From: Lycocorax pyrrhopterus obiensis
Taxonomy: Eukaryota > Chordata > Aves > Passeriformes > Paradisaeidae
Direction of reading: 5' to 3'
Assembly: GCA_014706295.1 (NCBI GenBank)
Contig: JACSVZ010000038.1
Coordinates: 2,852,001-2,916,000, forward strand
Length of the DNA stretch: 64,000 nt
Both the position numbers and the translations under genes were made by a program. The notes under the pieces were generated by a model that ran no database searches, had not been told where the DNA came from, and saw nothing but the letters and a program-made list of their open reading frames with translations. This document shows positions 48,501 to 59,507 of the stretch, one piece after another. Numbering within the stretch: position 1 is the first letter of the stretch; every line of letters begins with the position of its first letter.

Positions 48501-51500
48501 CAGAATAACTCTTAATGAACTGAGCAGATTTCTAGATATGTTCTGGAATGATACAACCAGAAAGGCAACAAGGAGGGTCTGAGGTCCCCTTCAGTGACAC
48601 GGTTTCTTTAGATTCATTCCCTTACCTTAGGGGCTGTTCCTGCCTTGTGGCCTGGGGGTAGGACAGCTCCTCAGCTGAGTGTGGTGCCGGGGTGGTTGTG
48701 ACTGCCTCATCCCTGGAAGTGTTCAAGGCCAGGTTGGATGGGGCTAAGAGCAACCTGGTCTAGTACAAGGTGTCCCTGCCCATGGCAGGGGCTTGAACTG
48801 AATGAGCTTTAGCCAACCCAAACCGTTCCATGATTCTGTGAAGTGCAGAGTGGAGCCGTGCATACCTGGGCAGAGCTGTGGGAAATCAGCTCGTTGCCCA
48901 GCTGCCTTCATTGGTCCCATTGTGGCTTGTGAGTGTAGTGGACACATGACTGAGGCACAAGTTTGATCATGTCTCTCCTCTCTGCCAGCTCCTTGTCTGG
49001 AATCACTCCAGCCTGAGCCCTGTCCAACAATACACAGAGCACCTGGCAGCAGTCAAAGCCATCGCCTGGTCTCCACACCAGCATGGGCTCCTGGCCTCGG
49101 GTGGGGGCACAGCTGACCGCTGCATCCGCTTCTGGAACACACTCACGGGGCAGCCCCTGCAGTGCATCGACACCGGGTCCCAGGTGTGCAACCTGGCCTG
49201 GTCCAAACACGCCAACGAGCTGGTGAGTCCTTCCCTGTGCAGCTGCTGCCGAGCTGCCGTGTGTCGGGAAGCATGGCTGAGCATGAGCCAGGTGTGTCCA
49301 AGTGAGCAAGGAGGCCGAGGGCATCCTGGCTTGTACCAGCAAGGGTGTTGCCAGCAGGACCAGGGCAGTGACCATCCCCCTGTGCTGGGCACTGCTGAGG
49401 CACCTCAAGTGCTGGAGTCAGTTTTTGAGCCCTTCACAACAAGAAAGACATTGAGGGGCTGGAGCGTGTCCAGAGAAGGGAACAGAGCTGGGGAAGGGTC
49501 TGGAGCACGTCGAGCAACTGAGGGAGCTGAGCAGCTCAGCCTGGAGAAAAGGAGGCTTGGGGGGACCTTCTTGCCCTCTGACAGGAGGGTGGAGCCAGGT
49601 GGGATTCAGGCTCTTCTTCCAGGTAACAACTGACAGGACAAGAGGAAATGGCCTCAAGTTTCTCCAGGGGAGGTTTAGACTGGATATTAGGAAAATTTCT
49701 TCATGGTGGTCAGGCACTAGAACGGGCTGCCCAGGGCAGTGGTGTAGTCACCCTTCCTGGAAAGTGTTCAAAAAACATGTGGATGTGGCACATGGGGATG
49801 TGGGTTAGTGGTGAACATGTCAGTGGTGCTGGGCTGATGGTTGGATCTTGGAGGTCTTTTCCAGCCTTAAAAATTCCGTGGTTTTATGATGCGTGTTCCC
49901 CTCTCCCCTTTCAGGTGAGCACCCATGGATACTCCCAGAACCAGATCCTCGTCTGGAAATACCCCTCGTTAACTCAAGTAGCAAAGCTCACAGGGCACTC
50001 CTATCGTGTCCTGTATCTGGTGAGTGATGGCCATGGCTCTGTAGCTGCTCACCTGGCTGCAGGTGTGCTCAGATGGGGACCCAAAGCAGCGGTGCCAGTG
50101 GCACCATAAGCTGCCTGGATGGGAATGTGAACACTCCCCGTGAGCAGTGGAAAACTCTGTCTGGTTTCTGTGCCTGCAGGGGATGCTTTGATTGCTGCTA
50201 TGGTAATGTGAGGCTTTGTTAATGATAGCAAAGCCTGCCAAACTCTCCTGAGGAAACATCTGAGTTTTCTTCTAATAAAACTCTTCTGAGCCTGGAGAAC
50301 ACAAGGCTCCAGGGAGACATTCTAGTGCCTAAAGAGGCTCCAGGAGAGCTGGAGAGGGACTTTGGATAAGGATCTGGAATAGCAGGACAAGGGGGAATGG
50401 CTTCAGACTCCCACAGGGCAGGATTAGATGGGATATTGGAAAGAAATTCTTCCTGTGAGGGTGGTGAGGCCCTGGCACAGGGTGCCCAGAGCAGCTGTGG
50501 CTGCCCCTGGACCCCTGGAAGTGTCCAAAGCCAGGTTGGACAGGGCTTGGAGCACCCTGGGACAGTGGAAGGGAATGGAACGAGATGAGCTTTAAGGTCT
50601 CTTCCAACCCAAAACATTCTGGGATTCTGTGATTTTATGAAACACAAGCTTCTCTCCTTGCTCCCAGAAGACTTTCACACCTCTTCACTGATGACTGCTA
50701 CCCAGGGAAGAATTTGCTGCTTCCAGCCCTCCTAATTTGTTATTAAATATTTGTTGCGGGTAATCCCGACCGATCTCATATTTGCTGTTACTGTTACATG
50801 GGGCTGTAAGCAGTTCACAACAGAGCTGACAAATGCTGATGCTGTTTTGGGAGATAGATCCCAATGTAAGCAACCAATACAGCCAGAAAATCCAGTCATA
50901 TCATCTTCCTGCCTTCAGGCATGTTGATAATCCCGGGAGGAACAGCCTTAGTTACACATGGCTTGGATTTAACACAAGTATCCTTTCCACAACACTCCCC
51001 CCGTGTGTTCCGTAGCTGCACCATAAGGTGCAAGTGCCCAAATTGCACCTGAGGCTGCATGAGGCACCTGGAAGTAGAGGTAGTTGGCTTCTCACCGCTG
51101 AGTAGGAAGGAGAGTTAAATCTCTCCTGCATTCCAACAGAGACTTGTTTTCAGCCTCAAAAATGTGACAGGTGCTAAAGGTTGTTGTCTTGTCCTTAGGC
51201 AATGTCCCCTGATGGGGAGGCCATTGTCACAGGAGCTGGAGACGAAACCTTGCGCTTCTGGAATGTCTTCAGTAAAACTCGCTCAACGAAGGTAAGGCCA
51301 AGCTTGGGGGCAGCTGCCTGGGGGAACTCAGGCCACGTTGGCTCTGCTCTGCTGCCTCCGCTCTGATCCCTTCCTGCAGATCAAGGCTGGGGCAGCGAAG
51401 GGTTCAACTTTGCTGAGATTTAAGTAAAAGGTCGCCCTGTGTGCCCAAGGCAGGTGTGACACAACATCCCTCTCCAGGCTGGTCCAGGGCTGCTGAGCAG

Positions 51501-52378
51501 AGCAGCATTTCAGGGGCCTCACTGAGCTGAGCCCTCGGGTGACAGCAGGCTTGGAGAGCTGGGGGTGTCCAGCCTGGGGAAGAGGAGAAGGCTCCAGGGA
51601 GACCTCAAAACCCCTTGCAGTGCCTGAAGGGGCTCCAGGAGAGCTGGAGAGGGACTGGGGACAAGGGCTGGAGGGACAGGACACAGGGAATGGTTTCCCA
51701 CTGCCAGAGGGCAGGGATGGATGGGATATTGGGAGGGAATTGTTCCCTGGGAGGGTGGGGAGGCCCTGGCACAGGGTGCCCAGAGCAGCTGTGGCTGCCC
51801 CATCCGTAGAAGTGTCCAAGGCCAGATTGGACAGGGCTTGGAGCAACCCATGGCAGAGTGTGGAACAATGTGAACTTTAAAGTCCCTTGAAGCCCAAACT
51901 ATTTTGTGATTCCCTGATTATCCCCTGCCTCTTTACAAAACTGGTTAAAATGAGGGTTTGGATGAAAATGGGATCATGGATTCTGCCTGTGACAGCTTGC
52001 CATCACCAAAAGCAGTTTGTGCTTGATGCTCTGAGAGCTTTCCTGGGTGCCTGGCAGAGGGATTTGGAGGAGGGGACTGGGGGGAGCTGGCATGGCTCCT
52101 GGGGTCCCCCAGTTCTTGCCTTCTCTGGGGTACAGCTGCCTGCAGAGCTCTGGGAATGGCACTCTGGCCTGCTGTGCACTTTGTTACCATTTGGAAGAAG
52201 CCCATGGGAATATTTATGGTGTTGGACTTTGAGATGGGATCATGCCCTGAGCTAGAGATAGCAGATTAAAAACAAACCAACCCAGGAGCACGTGAAATAA
52301 CAGCTATTTACCCTCTGCTTTGTCTTCCCTTGTCAGGAGTCTGTATCTGTGCTCAACCTCTTCACCAGGATACGATAA
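42541..52378 (+). CDS. FZR1: Fizzy-related protein 1 (CDH1), APC/C co-activator
   Basis: Recruits substrates to the anaphase-promoting complex in late mitosis and G1. Thirteen coding exons: 42541-42609, 42977-43102, 43324-43387, 44145-44272, 44684-44766, 45208-45391, 45588-45653, 46067-46169, 47414-47598, 48989-49222, 49915-50019, 51199-51291, 52337-52378; 493 residues, the length of a known human isoform. It starts MDQDYERRLLRQINIQNENT. The C-box DRFIPSR is at 46-52, with SP/TP CDK-type sites around it (LTP, NSP, SSP). The basic stretch RSPRKPTRKISKIPF precedes a seven-blade WD40 propeller from about residue 180, including HTARVGALAWN and the GDETLRFWN blade. The last residues are FTRIR; the Ile-Arg tail docks on the APC/C. 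All splice sites are GT-AG and in phase. Residue 23 is Cys where I recall Arg in human. Start codon context is CCACCATGG. Confidence 0.98.
43706..44072 (-). mobile_element. CR1 tail, antisense, in an FZR1 intron
   Basis: Reverse of the CR1 end: GTTTGGGTTGGAAGGGACCT through CTGGGCACCCTGTGCCAGTG. It ends about 70 bases before an FZR1 exon (44145). Confidence 0.9.
45881..45899 (+). terminator. Pair of AATAAA motifs in an FZR1 intron
   Basis: AATAAA at 45881-45886 and again at 45894-45899. They could allow premature intronic polyadenylation, but no downstream GU-rich element stands out. Confidence 0.3.
46797..47372 (+). mobile_element. CR1 LINE 3' region
   Basis: TGGCCAGCAGGACCAGGGCA, then CACAACTCCCTGACAGGAGG and a CCTCAGTGATTCTGTGATTG end. 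It finishes about 40 bases before the exon at 47414. Confidence 0.88.
47650..47853 (+). mobile_element. CR1 tail
   Basis: CCAGGCTGGACAGGATGTGC, GGTCCCTTGCAACCCAAGCC and ATTCTATGATT end. Confidence 0.85.
47854..48056 (+). mobile_element. CR1 tail, abutting the previous one
   Basis: GAACAGGCTGCCCAAGGCAG, GGTTGGACTGGATCTTGAAA and AGTGATTCTT end, of a different subfamily from its neighbour at 47650-47853. Confidence 0.83.
48698..48841 (+). mobile_element. CR1 tail
   Basis: GTGTTCAAGGCCAGGTTGGA through CCGTTCCATGATTCTGTGA, in an FZR1 intron about 150 bases before the exon at 48989. Confidence 0.85.
49335..49892 (+). mobile_element. CR1 LINE 3' region
   Basis: Begins TGTTGCCAGCAGGACCAGGG and ends CCAGCCTTAAAAATTCCGTG followed by GTTTTATGA. 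It ends about 25 bases before the exon acceptor at 49914, so it supplies most of the intron's 3' flank. Confidence 0.87.
50290..50639 (+). mobile_element. CR1 tail
   Basis: CAAGGCTCCAGGGAGACATT to ATTCTGGGATTCTGTGATTT, sense, in an FZR1 intron. Confidence 0.9.
51530..51918 (+). mobile_element. CR1 tail
   Basis: CAGCCTGGGGAAGAGGAGAA to AGTCCCTTGAAGCCCAAACT and TTTGTGATTCCCTGATTA, sense, in the last FZR1 intron. Confidence 0.88.
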
Positions 52379-55300
52379 ATCCCCTCCCTGTGCCCCGGGA
52401 ACCTACAGCCTGACATTCCAGGATCAGACCACTCCCTCGGCGTGCATGGACCCCCGGAGCCCAGCCAAGGGGAGGGAGAGCTGTGGGACTGGAGAAGGAC
52501 CCAGCTCATTAAATATGTGCTTGTGACCCACAGGGCTGGGCAGTATTTGGGATGGGGTGGGGAGGGGAGGGAACTGCCAAAGGTTATTGGATTCATCATT
52601 CATAAAGGGAAACGGGTACAAGAGAAATGCTAACCCAGCATCCGCCAGCCGTCCGGATGGTACTGGGGAGGACTCGTGTGGCATAGACCATTGAGAATGG
52701 ACCGAGGCCATCCCCACTGCCGTGGTGTCCCTCCTGCAAGAGAGGAGCATATCCTTGCTGCTGTGGGAAGGGGCTTGACGTGCTGCTCTGTGTCCCCGAG
52801 TGACATCTCTGGAGGCAGGAGCCAGCCAGACTGGTGCAGTACAGCTGGTGCGAGGGGCACAGTTCCAGGCTGGGCATCTAAGGGCTTTGTTCATAGCCTG
52901 GCATCCCCATTCCAGGAAGAAACTGGAGAACTGCCTATTTTCCTTTTTTTTTCTTTATTTTCCCCCCCCCCAGACAGGTACTATAGTACTTGACATGATC
53001 ATTCCCATGAGACAGCTTGATTTTTTTGGCATGCTTGACAGCTGCCTCCGAACAAATACACTCTGGGGCTCTAAACTTTGGAGGAGACTTTAAAAAGCTT
53101 CACCTCTAAGGGAGCAGATTCGGGAAGTTCTGCAGTTGCTGTTTCATGTTCTGGGCTGATCCTGGGAGTTACCAGAGAGGAGAAGCAAGGACTTTATAAA
53201 AAGAAACCCACCCACCCACCTGTGCATGTGGAGCTTCCTTTGGTGCCACTGGGTGGGTGCCTTGCTCTGGAGTCTCCCTGAGGCCAAAAGAAAAAACAAA
53301 TCTTGAAGATCTGATTTTTGGGGTGAGCAGGGCCTCTTCTGGCTGAAAGAGGGTTTCTCCTGAAGCAGGGCTGCAGTTTTGCTTTTTTGTTATCTCCAAG
53401 TCCCAGCCAGGGCGCTGCTGTTGGGTTTTGGTGTGTGCTTTGGGGTTTTTAGGTTATGTGGGATGAGAGTTCTGGCTGGTGTTGGAGCCCATGGGGTGTA
53501 ACACGAATGCTCTGTGTGTGTGTGGTGCTTTTAATTTAAGAGAAGCTGTGAGGCTGCACAGCCTGTTCCATCTGACCTGTGCCTGTGCCTGCCTGGGCCC
53601 TGCCTGCCTCCTGCCCTCTCCCAGCATTGCTTCCTGTTCCCATGTGGAATTTCTTGGCTGCGTATATAGACCTGTCCTCTCTCTGTAGATTGCATAGGTA
53701 ATGCTTTCTCTTTCTTTTTTTTTCTTTGTTGTTTTGTCTCCTCTCCCTTCTTTCCCTAAAACCAGGCAGTAGGACTATGATTGCCTGTCCCCAGTACCAG
53801 CAGTATCCTTAGGGTGAGCCAAGGTGTGGGAAGGCTGATACAGCCTGTTCACCACAGCCTTGACCACTTGTGCCATCACACCAGTGCCTGGATCAGGCTG
53901 TTGGTTCTGCACTTGGGTCACACGTACTGGGAGTCACTGGTGAGGAGCTGGTGTACTGGGAGCCCCCTGGCAGCTCCGAGTCTCCCAGGCCCACAGGCCA
54001 CTTTGTCATCTCACAGTCTCACTTGCCACCAAAATGGAATTTCCATGGAATTTCTGAAACACAGTTTGAGCACAACTGCTTTAGTGCAGCTCTGGTCGTG
54101 GGACCTGAGGCATGGTTTGAAGTCACCCCCCGGCCCGTCTTATGTTGTTTGTTCCACTCGTGGGCACTGTTCCACATCACCGTGGGTTGGGAGCACCCAA
54201 AGCACCCAGGAGGTGTTAAATTGAGTTGGATCATTAAGTTGGGGAATGGGTTTGAAGCAAAGGGCCGCCTGCAGCAAGAGGTGATCTGTTGTGGGTGTCC
54301 TCACCTGGGGAAAGGGCTGTTCAGGGGGGCTGGGGAGGTTGGTGGCTGTGCTGTGGATTTTCCTGTTGCAGATTGCCTCCTGCTAAATAGCGCTGTGCAG
54401 ATCCCCAGAACACACTGCTTTCTCCTCTGGGAAGGCATAGGTGCTTGGGGTTGGGGGCATGCAGAAGGTCTCAGCCCATTGTGGAGCAGGAGGGAGCCAG
54501 GCACCCAGCTGGAGTGCAGAGTGAGTGTGGTGATGATTGGGCTCCCCAGTGCCCTGGGGCTCTGCCGGAGTGGTTTTGCCCCTCACCCTGTGGTGTGGGA
54601 ACTTCCTCAAGGAGTGCCAGAAGCTGCTGCAGGGAGCAGCAGTGCTGTGGGTGGGCACTGCAGCCACTGCCCAGTGCTCCCAGCTGCAGAGCAGGGACAG
54701 CTCCTCATTGCTCTGTCCCCCACCATTGTCCCCTCTTGCCAAGGACTTTCCCGAGCTACATCTTGTGTCTACATCTCGCTTTTCTCTCTCTCCGCCTTGG
54801 GAGCAGGTTGGCTCGTGGTGGCTTCTCTTATTGCACTTGGCAGGGAGGCTGGTGGTTCCCAGGCCATGGTTAGTGATTCCCAGGCCAGGGCTGTTCTGTG
54901 GCCACATGCGCTGGTGACAGAGCATGGCAAGAACAGGCTGCTCACCCTCACCTGGCTGTCAGAGCCTGGTACAGCCGCCTTCTCTGCCCTGCTGCCAGCT
55001 GCCAGGCAGGAGCTCCCAGTTGTATCTGTGTGGAGATGGGTTCGTGCAGGTGTCTCAGCATGATACTGTCACGGGCTGTGGGTTCAGTAGGGAAAAGGGC
55101 AGAGCTGAGGTGATGTGTCAGTATGTGTGACCTGTGGGCACTGACCCGGGCACAGGGTCCTCCCAGAGCTGGGTGACACAGTCTGCGGCCTTGTGGCATC
55201 GTTGTATCCCAGGTGTCATGTGATGGAAAACAAACATGGAGCGCGCTGTAACTTTCCATGTAAAGCAATTGAACTGGCATTAAACAGGTTGTGAATTTAT
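52379..55300 (+). other. FZR1: FZR1 3' UTR (probable)
   Basis: Follows the TAA stop. An ATTAAA at 55279-55284, in GGCATTAAACAGGTTGTG, is the best poly(A) signal. The stretch 52930-53110 is AT-richer and may be conserved. A 397-codon open frame at 53870-55063 lies within it; I take it to be chance (see the rejected list). Confidence 0.6.
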
Positions 55301-56180
55301 TGGGATTGGGCTCCATGGCTCTGCTTTACTTCTCCACAGCGAAGGGCGCAGCAAGTCCCCACCCCACCCCACCCCACCTCTGCAGGTACCAACTTTCTTG
55401 GCGTGGCTCTCATCTGAGGTTTATTGCTCTCAGCTTCCCGCTCCTGCTTGCTTTCCTGCTGCTGGGAAGGGGCACAGTTGCCCCCTCCCTGCCCTGCCCT
55501 GTGCCCCTTGGCACTGTAGGAAGGAGGAAAAGGGGCCCCTGGCCTGGCACAGCCCCTCCTTGGTGTGGGGCAGTTGCCAGGGGATGGCTGCAGTGAGGCT
55601 GGGAGTGCAGAGCCCCTCGGTCCCGCAGGCCCCTCGGTCCTGCTGTCCCCATGCAGGTGGGACCCTCACATGGGGGGGCACCCCCTCCCTGGGCACTGGA
55701 GCGCTGTGGACAGGGGACACCTCTCCAGTGGGGTGCAGCCTTGTGCCCCCACACCTGTGCCTTGTTCCAGCCCTCGGGAGGGACATGGAACCCTAGCAGC
55801 TCCCTCCCCCCAGTGACTAGTGCCTCATGCTCTGGGGACCAGGCCTGCTGCTGGAAAACCCCCCCGGGCTGGGTGGTGTGGGGCAGAGCTGATCCATGGG
55901 GCTGAGCAGCAGGATGAGGAGGGGAAGGATCCCTGACCTTGACATCACCCACTGCTGCTGCCCCAGGCACGGAGCTGAGCTGTGTGTCTGGGGAAGGGAT
56001 GGCCCAGGAAATGGCACAGAGAAAAGAGTGGAACAAGGAGCTGTCAGTGCCTCAGTTCCCCCACCTTGGTGCTTCGGGGAAGCCCCAGGGCCCCTTGGCT
56101 GGCCCAGAATGGGACTAAGCTCCAGGGCTTTGGGCTGGGTGCAGGTCCTGCTGTGCCCCCAGCTCTGCTCCCACCCCCAG
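55301..56180. other. Intergenic region after FZR1
   Basis: GC-rich, no exon recognised. It includes a (CCCCA)n run at about 55358-55378. Confidence 0.4.
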
Positions 56181-56291
56181 CTTATGCTCAGAACCTGTGG
56201 GACCTCATTGTCCCCACCGTGTACCTGAGACCCTGCACCTGCTGGAACCCTTTCCTCTGGCAGGTGAGCCCCGTCCTAGAGAAGGAGCAGG
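56181..56291 (+). pseudogene. Possible TEKTIP1 (C19orf71)-like exon
   Basis: An AG acceptor (CACCCCCAG) precedes a frame reading YAQNLWDLIVPTVYLRPCTC, then WNPFLWQ, with a strong CAG|GTGAGC donor at 56263 and a second donor CAGG|GTAAGA at 56291. The spacing of AYxQxL, IVP.xY and a tryptophan pair resembles my memory of the tektin-bundle interacting protein TEKTIP1, whose human gene lies close to FZR1 on the same side and strand. A further frame after a CCCAG at about 56429, starting EPWDISTW and reaching a stop near 56533, could be a following exon. I did not find the N-terminal exons. It may be a diverged gene, a decayed copy or chance. An AATAAA on the plus strand lies at 56621-56626. Confidence 0.3.
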
Positions 56292-56604
56292 GTAAGAGCC
56301 AAGGCCTGGCCAGCTGCAGGGCCCTGGGGCTCCCTGGTGCACCCCCACTGCCCCTTCCCCCTCTGTCCCCCATTGTCACCAGCAGCCAGAGCCCTGGGGG
56401 ACTGCTCAGGGTCTCCTGCTGCTCCCAGAGCCCTGGGACATCAGCACCTGGAGCTGCCTCCCCACACCAGTCAAAGAGTCAAAGCCCCTGGTCCTGCTGT
56501 GTCCTGGTCTGTTCTGGGGAGCAGGGGGTGCATGATGGGGGACTGGTTCGTGCTCATCCTGTGGCATCTGGCCCAGCATATAGAATTATTAACACAATAT
56601 AGAT

Positions 56605-56620
56605 TTTATTAATCTTTATT
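56605..56620 (-). terminator. Poly(A) signals of the GRAMD2-family gene
   Basis: Two AATAAA motifs on the minus strand (plus 56605-56610 and 56615-56620), about 350 bases after the stop. A plus-strand AATAAA (56621-56626) overlaps the cluster, so it could serve both directions. Confidence 0.75.
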
Positions 56621-56971
56621 AATAAAATATTCTGTTCTCTGTGCCCCTGCCTTGCCTGGGGCTTGGCCCCCTCTGCCTGCCCCCCTTGGCAGGGAGGGCT
56701 GGGTGGGCGTTGGTGCAGGCTCCAGCCCCCCTTCCCAGCTCTGTGCCCTGCCGGGAGCTCCCTGGGTCCCTTCTGCTGCTGCTCAGGGTGGGCAGACACG
56801 GGGGGAGCGAGATGGAGCCTCACAGCCCACGTGGGCTTCCCAGGCATCGTGGGGGGCTGGAAGGCACTCGGTGACAGAGGCCCCTGAGAGGCCAAGGAAG
56901 GGCTCGGAGCAGCCCCTGAGCCCCCTGACCCCCCGGCTGGGGCTCTGGAGATGGCCGGGTCCTCACTGGAA

Positions 56972-59505
56972 TCACGTCCTCTTGTACCTGGGGGGAGGCA
57001 GGGGGAGGGGGGGTCTCTGCTGGGGACAGAGGCCCCCCCCACACCCCACCACTCACTGCTGTGACAGGTTGAGGTCTGGCCAAGCCCCCACGAACACCAG
57101 CTGCTGCTCCAGCTCCACGATGCGCAGACCGATGTACCCCGAGGACAGCAGCAAGGCCACCATGCTGGGGAGAGGCCGGCATCAGCCAGGGGGCACAGGG
57201 TGGGGACATGGGGCAGGAGCAGTGCCACGGCCAAGCTCCCGTGTGCTCGCCCTGGGGATGGGTGTCCCGGGGAAATGCGGGAACCCCGGCCCGCCAGTGC
57301 CACCCTGGAGCAGCTGTGTCGGGGCTCAGTAGGGATGGGGACCGGGGGTGTGAGCAGGTCCTGGGGACTCACAGCAGCAGGTAGATGATGATGATGATGT
57401 TGAGAGGGCTCAGCTGGGGGGTTATCCGGGACCAAAGTGCAGTGGCCCAGGCCCAGAGCATGGTGTGGGGTCCCCCTGCCAGGACAAGCCAGTGTTAGTG
57501 GCACTGAGAGTCCGTGCTCCGCTCTGCCAGGGTGTAAACTCCCAGCATCATCTCCCCATCCCGAGCCCCTTGACCCACCCCAGCGGCCACGTGTCCCTGC
57601 CGAGGGCACCCATTCGCTGCTGCCGGGAACCAGCAGGGCCACCTCATCATCCTCCTCCTCCGCTTGCCTTGATCTCGGGCTTGGCTCATCTGCAGGTGAC
57701 CAGGAGACACTCAATGAGTGCCCCAGGGAGGGGTCTAGGCGTCCTGGGGGCACACGGGGCCACAAAGAGCCGATCCTGCACTCCCTGGTGCTGTGGGAGA
57801 TGCTGGTCGGGAGGGCGAGGGCCACGCAGTCCCTCCCAGACCATGTGTGTCTGGGGAGGGAGAGCAGAACCCAGAGCTGCCAGCGGGGCACAAATGTGGA
57901 TGGGGACACGAGCAGGGGGCTATGAGCGTGCGAGGGGTGCACCAGGGTGGCCACTCACCCAGGGACTCGTGGAGGCTGTTGGGCTCCGGGGTGCTCTGCT
58001 CCAGGTCTGACTGTCTCGAGATCTGGAAGAGGACAAGCCCCGGTCATGGTGTGTGTCCCCAAAGCACCTGCCCCACTGCCATGGGGACACGGGCAGGACC
58101 TGAAGGGACCTGTGTCACCCACAAGAAAGGAGGGTCCGGGGGTCTGTGCCACCCCAGGCTGGGGCTTTTCATGTTTCCCCCCCACATCTTCCCAGGGCCC
58201 ACTGCACCCAGCCCACCCCATCCAGGGGTCTGGGACCACCCCTCCTGCTGCATCCTCCTGCCCTCCATTCCATGGCCTTTACCGGAGAATTCCTAAGGGT
58301 TTCCTCATTGTTCGCTGAGTCTTGAGGGCTCTGGCCGCTGTCCTGGATGAGGAGAGATGAAGAGAGGTGCCCTGCAATGGATGGATGGAGCCCCCCTCCC
58401 CATCCAGCCCCCGCGTACCTGCAGGTGTTTGCAGACCGACCTCAGGAGCTGGTACGTGGCCTCTCGCTGGCGCAGTGACAGGAAGAGGAACTGCCAGGGA
58501 GTGAGAAGGGGATTTGTGCCAGAGCTGCCCCCTTGGTCACGGCCCGGAGCCCATGGGGATCAGGACACTCCAAATAGCCCCGGGTGAAGCTGTCCCCCAG
58601 CACTGTCCCCAGTCTTACCTTCTCCCCCTTGCCCGTGCGGATGCTGATTGCGTTGGGCACCAGCCGTACCATGTTGGTCTTTTTGAGGGCTGAGATGGAG
58701 GCAACAGGGATCACGGCCTGTGCCGGAGGGGACAGGCTGTGTCACCGTGTTCCCAGCTGCCACCTGTGCCCCTGCCTGTGCCGCCGGCCACATGCCCACT
58801 CCAGCCCACCTTGATGTCCTTGAGCAGGAGGTTGGAGTGGAAGCAGATGTGGTGGGAGGACACATAGAGGCGGCCGTGGTAGGGCATCTCTCTTTGCCAG
58901 GCGCAGGAGAAGCAACCCAGCAGCACGTTCTGCTCGGCGAGCTCCCCGAAGGCCCGGCGGTAGCTGCTGTCCTGCTTGCTCAGCTGCAGGAGGTCAGGAG
59001 GTGGTGTCCTGGCACCACAGCCATGCTGCAGCCCCCTGCTCCATCACTACGTCTGCCACTGAACTAGGACGAGCCCTCCCATAGCCCCCACCCCAAGAGA
59101 GCGTCCAGCCAAGACCATGGTGCTGAGGCTGGCGCTGGGGTCCTGCTCCTCAGCTCCAGTACCCCAAGACTCACCGAGGGGGATGGTGGTCCCTGCCCGC
59201 CCGTGGCCTCCTGCTCTGTCTCCTTGCCAGAGGACTCATAGGTCCTGGATCTGGATGGAGGCGTCGGAGGGGGTGACTCGAGGGGCACAGGTGGGATGTG
59301 GGGCTGAGGTGCGGGATGTGTCTCCGTGAGGTGCCAGCACCCACCTGGTGAGGTTGGGCTGCCCCAGCTGGGCACTTCCCCTCTCCTCCAGGCTCCGCCA
59401 CTGCTTCTCCCCCAGCGCCCGCCGCCTGCTGCGTCTCAGCTTCCCCGGCACGAGGAACGAGTCCGACAGCTCGGGGAGAGGGGGCAGGTTGTGGGGACGA
59501 TCCAT
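56972..59505 (-). CDS. GRAM-domain membrane protein, GRAMD2 family paralogue
   Basis: GRAMD2 proteins are tail-anchored in the ER and bind plasma-membrane phosphoinositides at contact sites. Eleven coding exons: 59505-59345, 59250-59175, 58983-58810, 58717-58619, 58490-58419, 58342-58283, 58022-57959, 57689-57579, 57475-57373, 57164-57057, 56987-56972; 347 residues, all in phase (human GRAMD2A about 354). The N-terminus ([20 protein letters not shown]) is basic. The GRAM domain spans about 80-194: [52 protein letters not shown], then [20 protein letters not shown]. An acidic linker ([20 protein letters not shown]) leads to a transmembrane helix at about 298-320 ([10 protein letters not shown]), then RIVELEQQL, as in GRAMD2A. 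No VASt domain is present, which excludes GRAMD1/Aster. The end is either QQ at 57053 if the last donor is not used, or QQYKRT with the final small exon; the perfect GTGAGT donor favours the latter. Confidence 0.85.
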
Positions 59506-59507
59506 TC

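Noticed and set aside
42541..52378. CDC20 instead of FZR1
   Set aside because: The MDQDYERRLLRQ start, the C-box DRFIPSR and the NLFTRIR end are FZR1 type.
53870..55063. 397-codon ORF inside the FZR1 3' UTR
   Set aside because: No recognisable domain, very Ser/Gly/Leu mixed composition and GC-rich background with few stops. Kept out unless conservation is shown.
56972..59505. GRAMD1/Aster family
   Set aside because: No VASt domain between the GRAM domain and the helix; length and RIVELEQQL fit GRAMD2.
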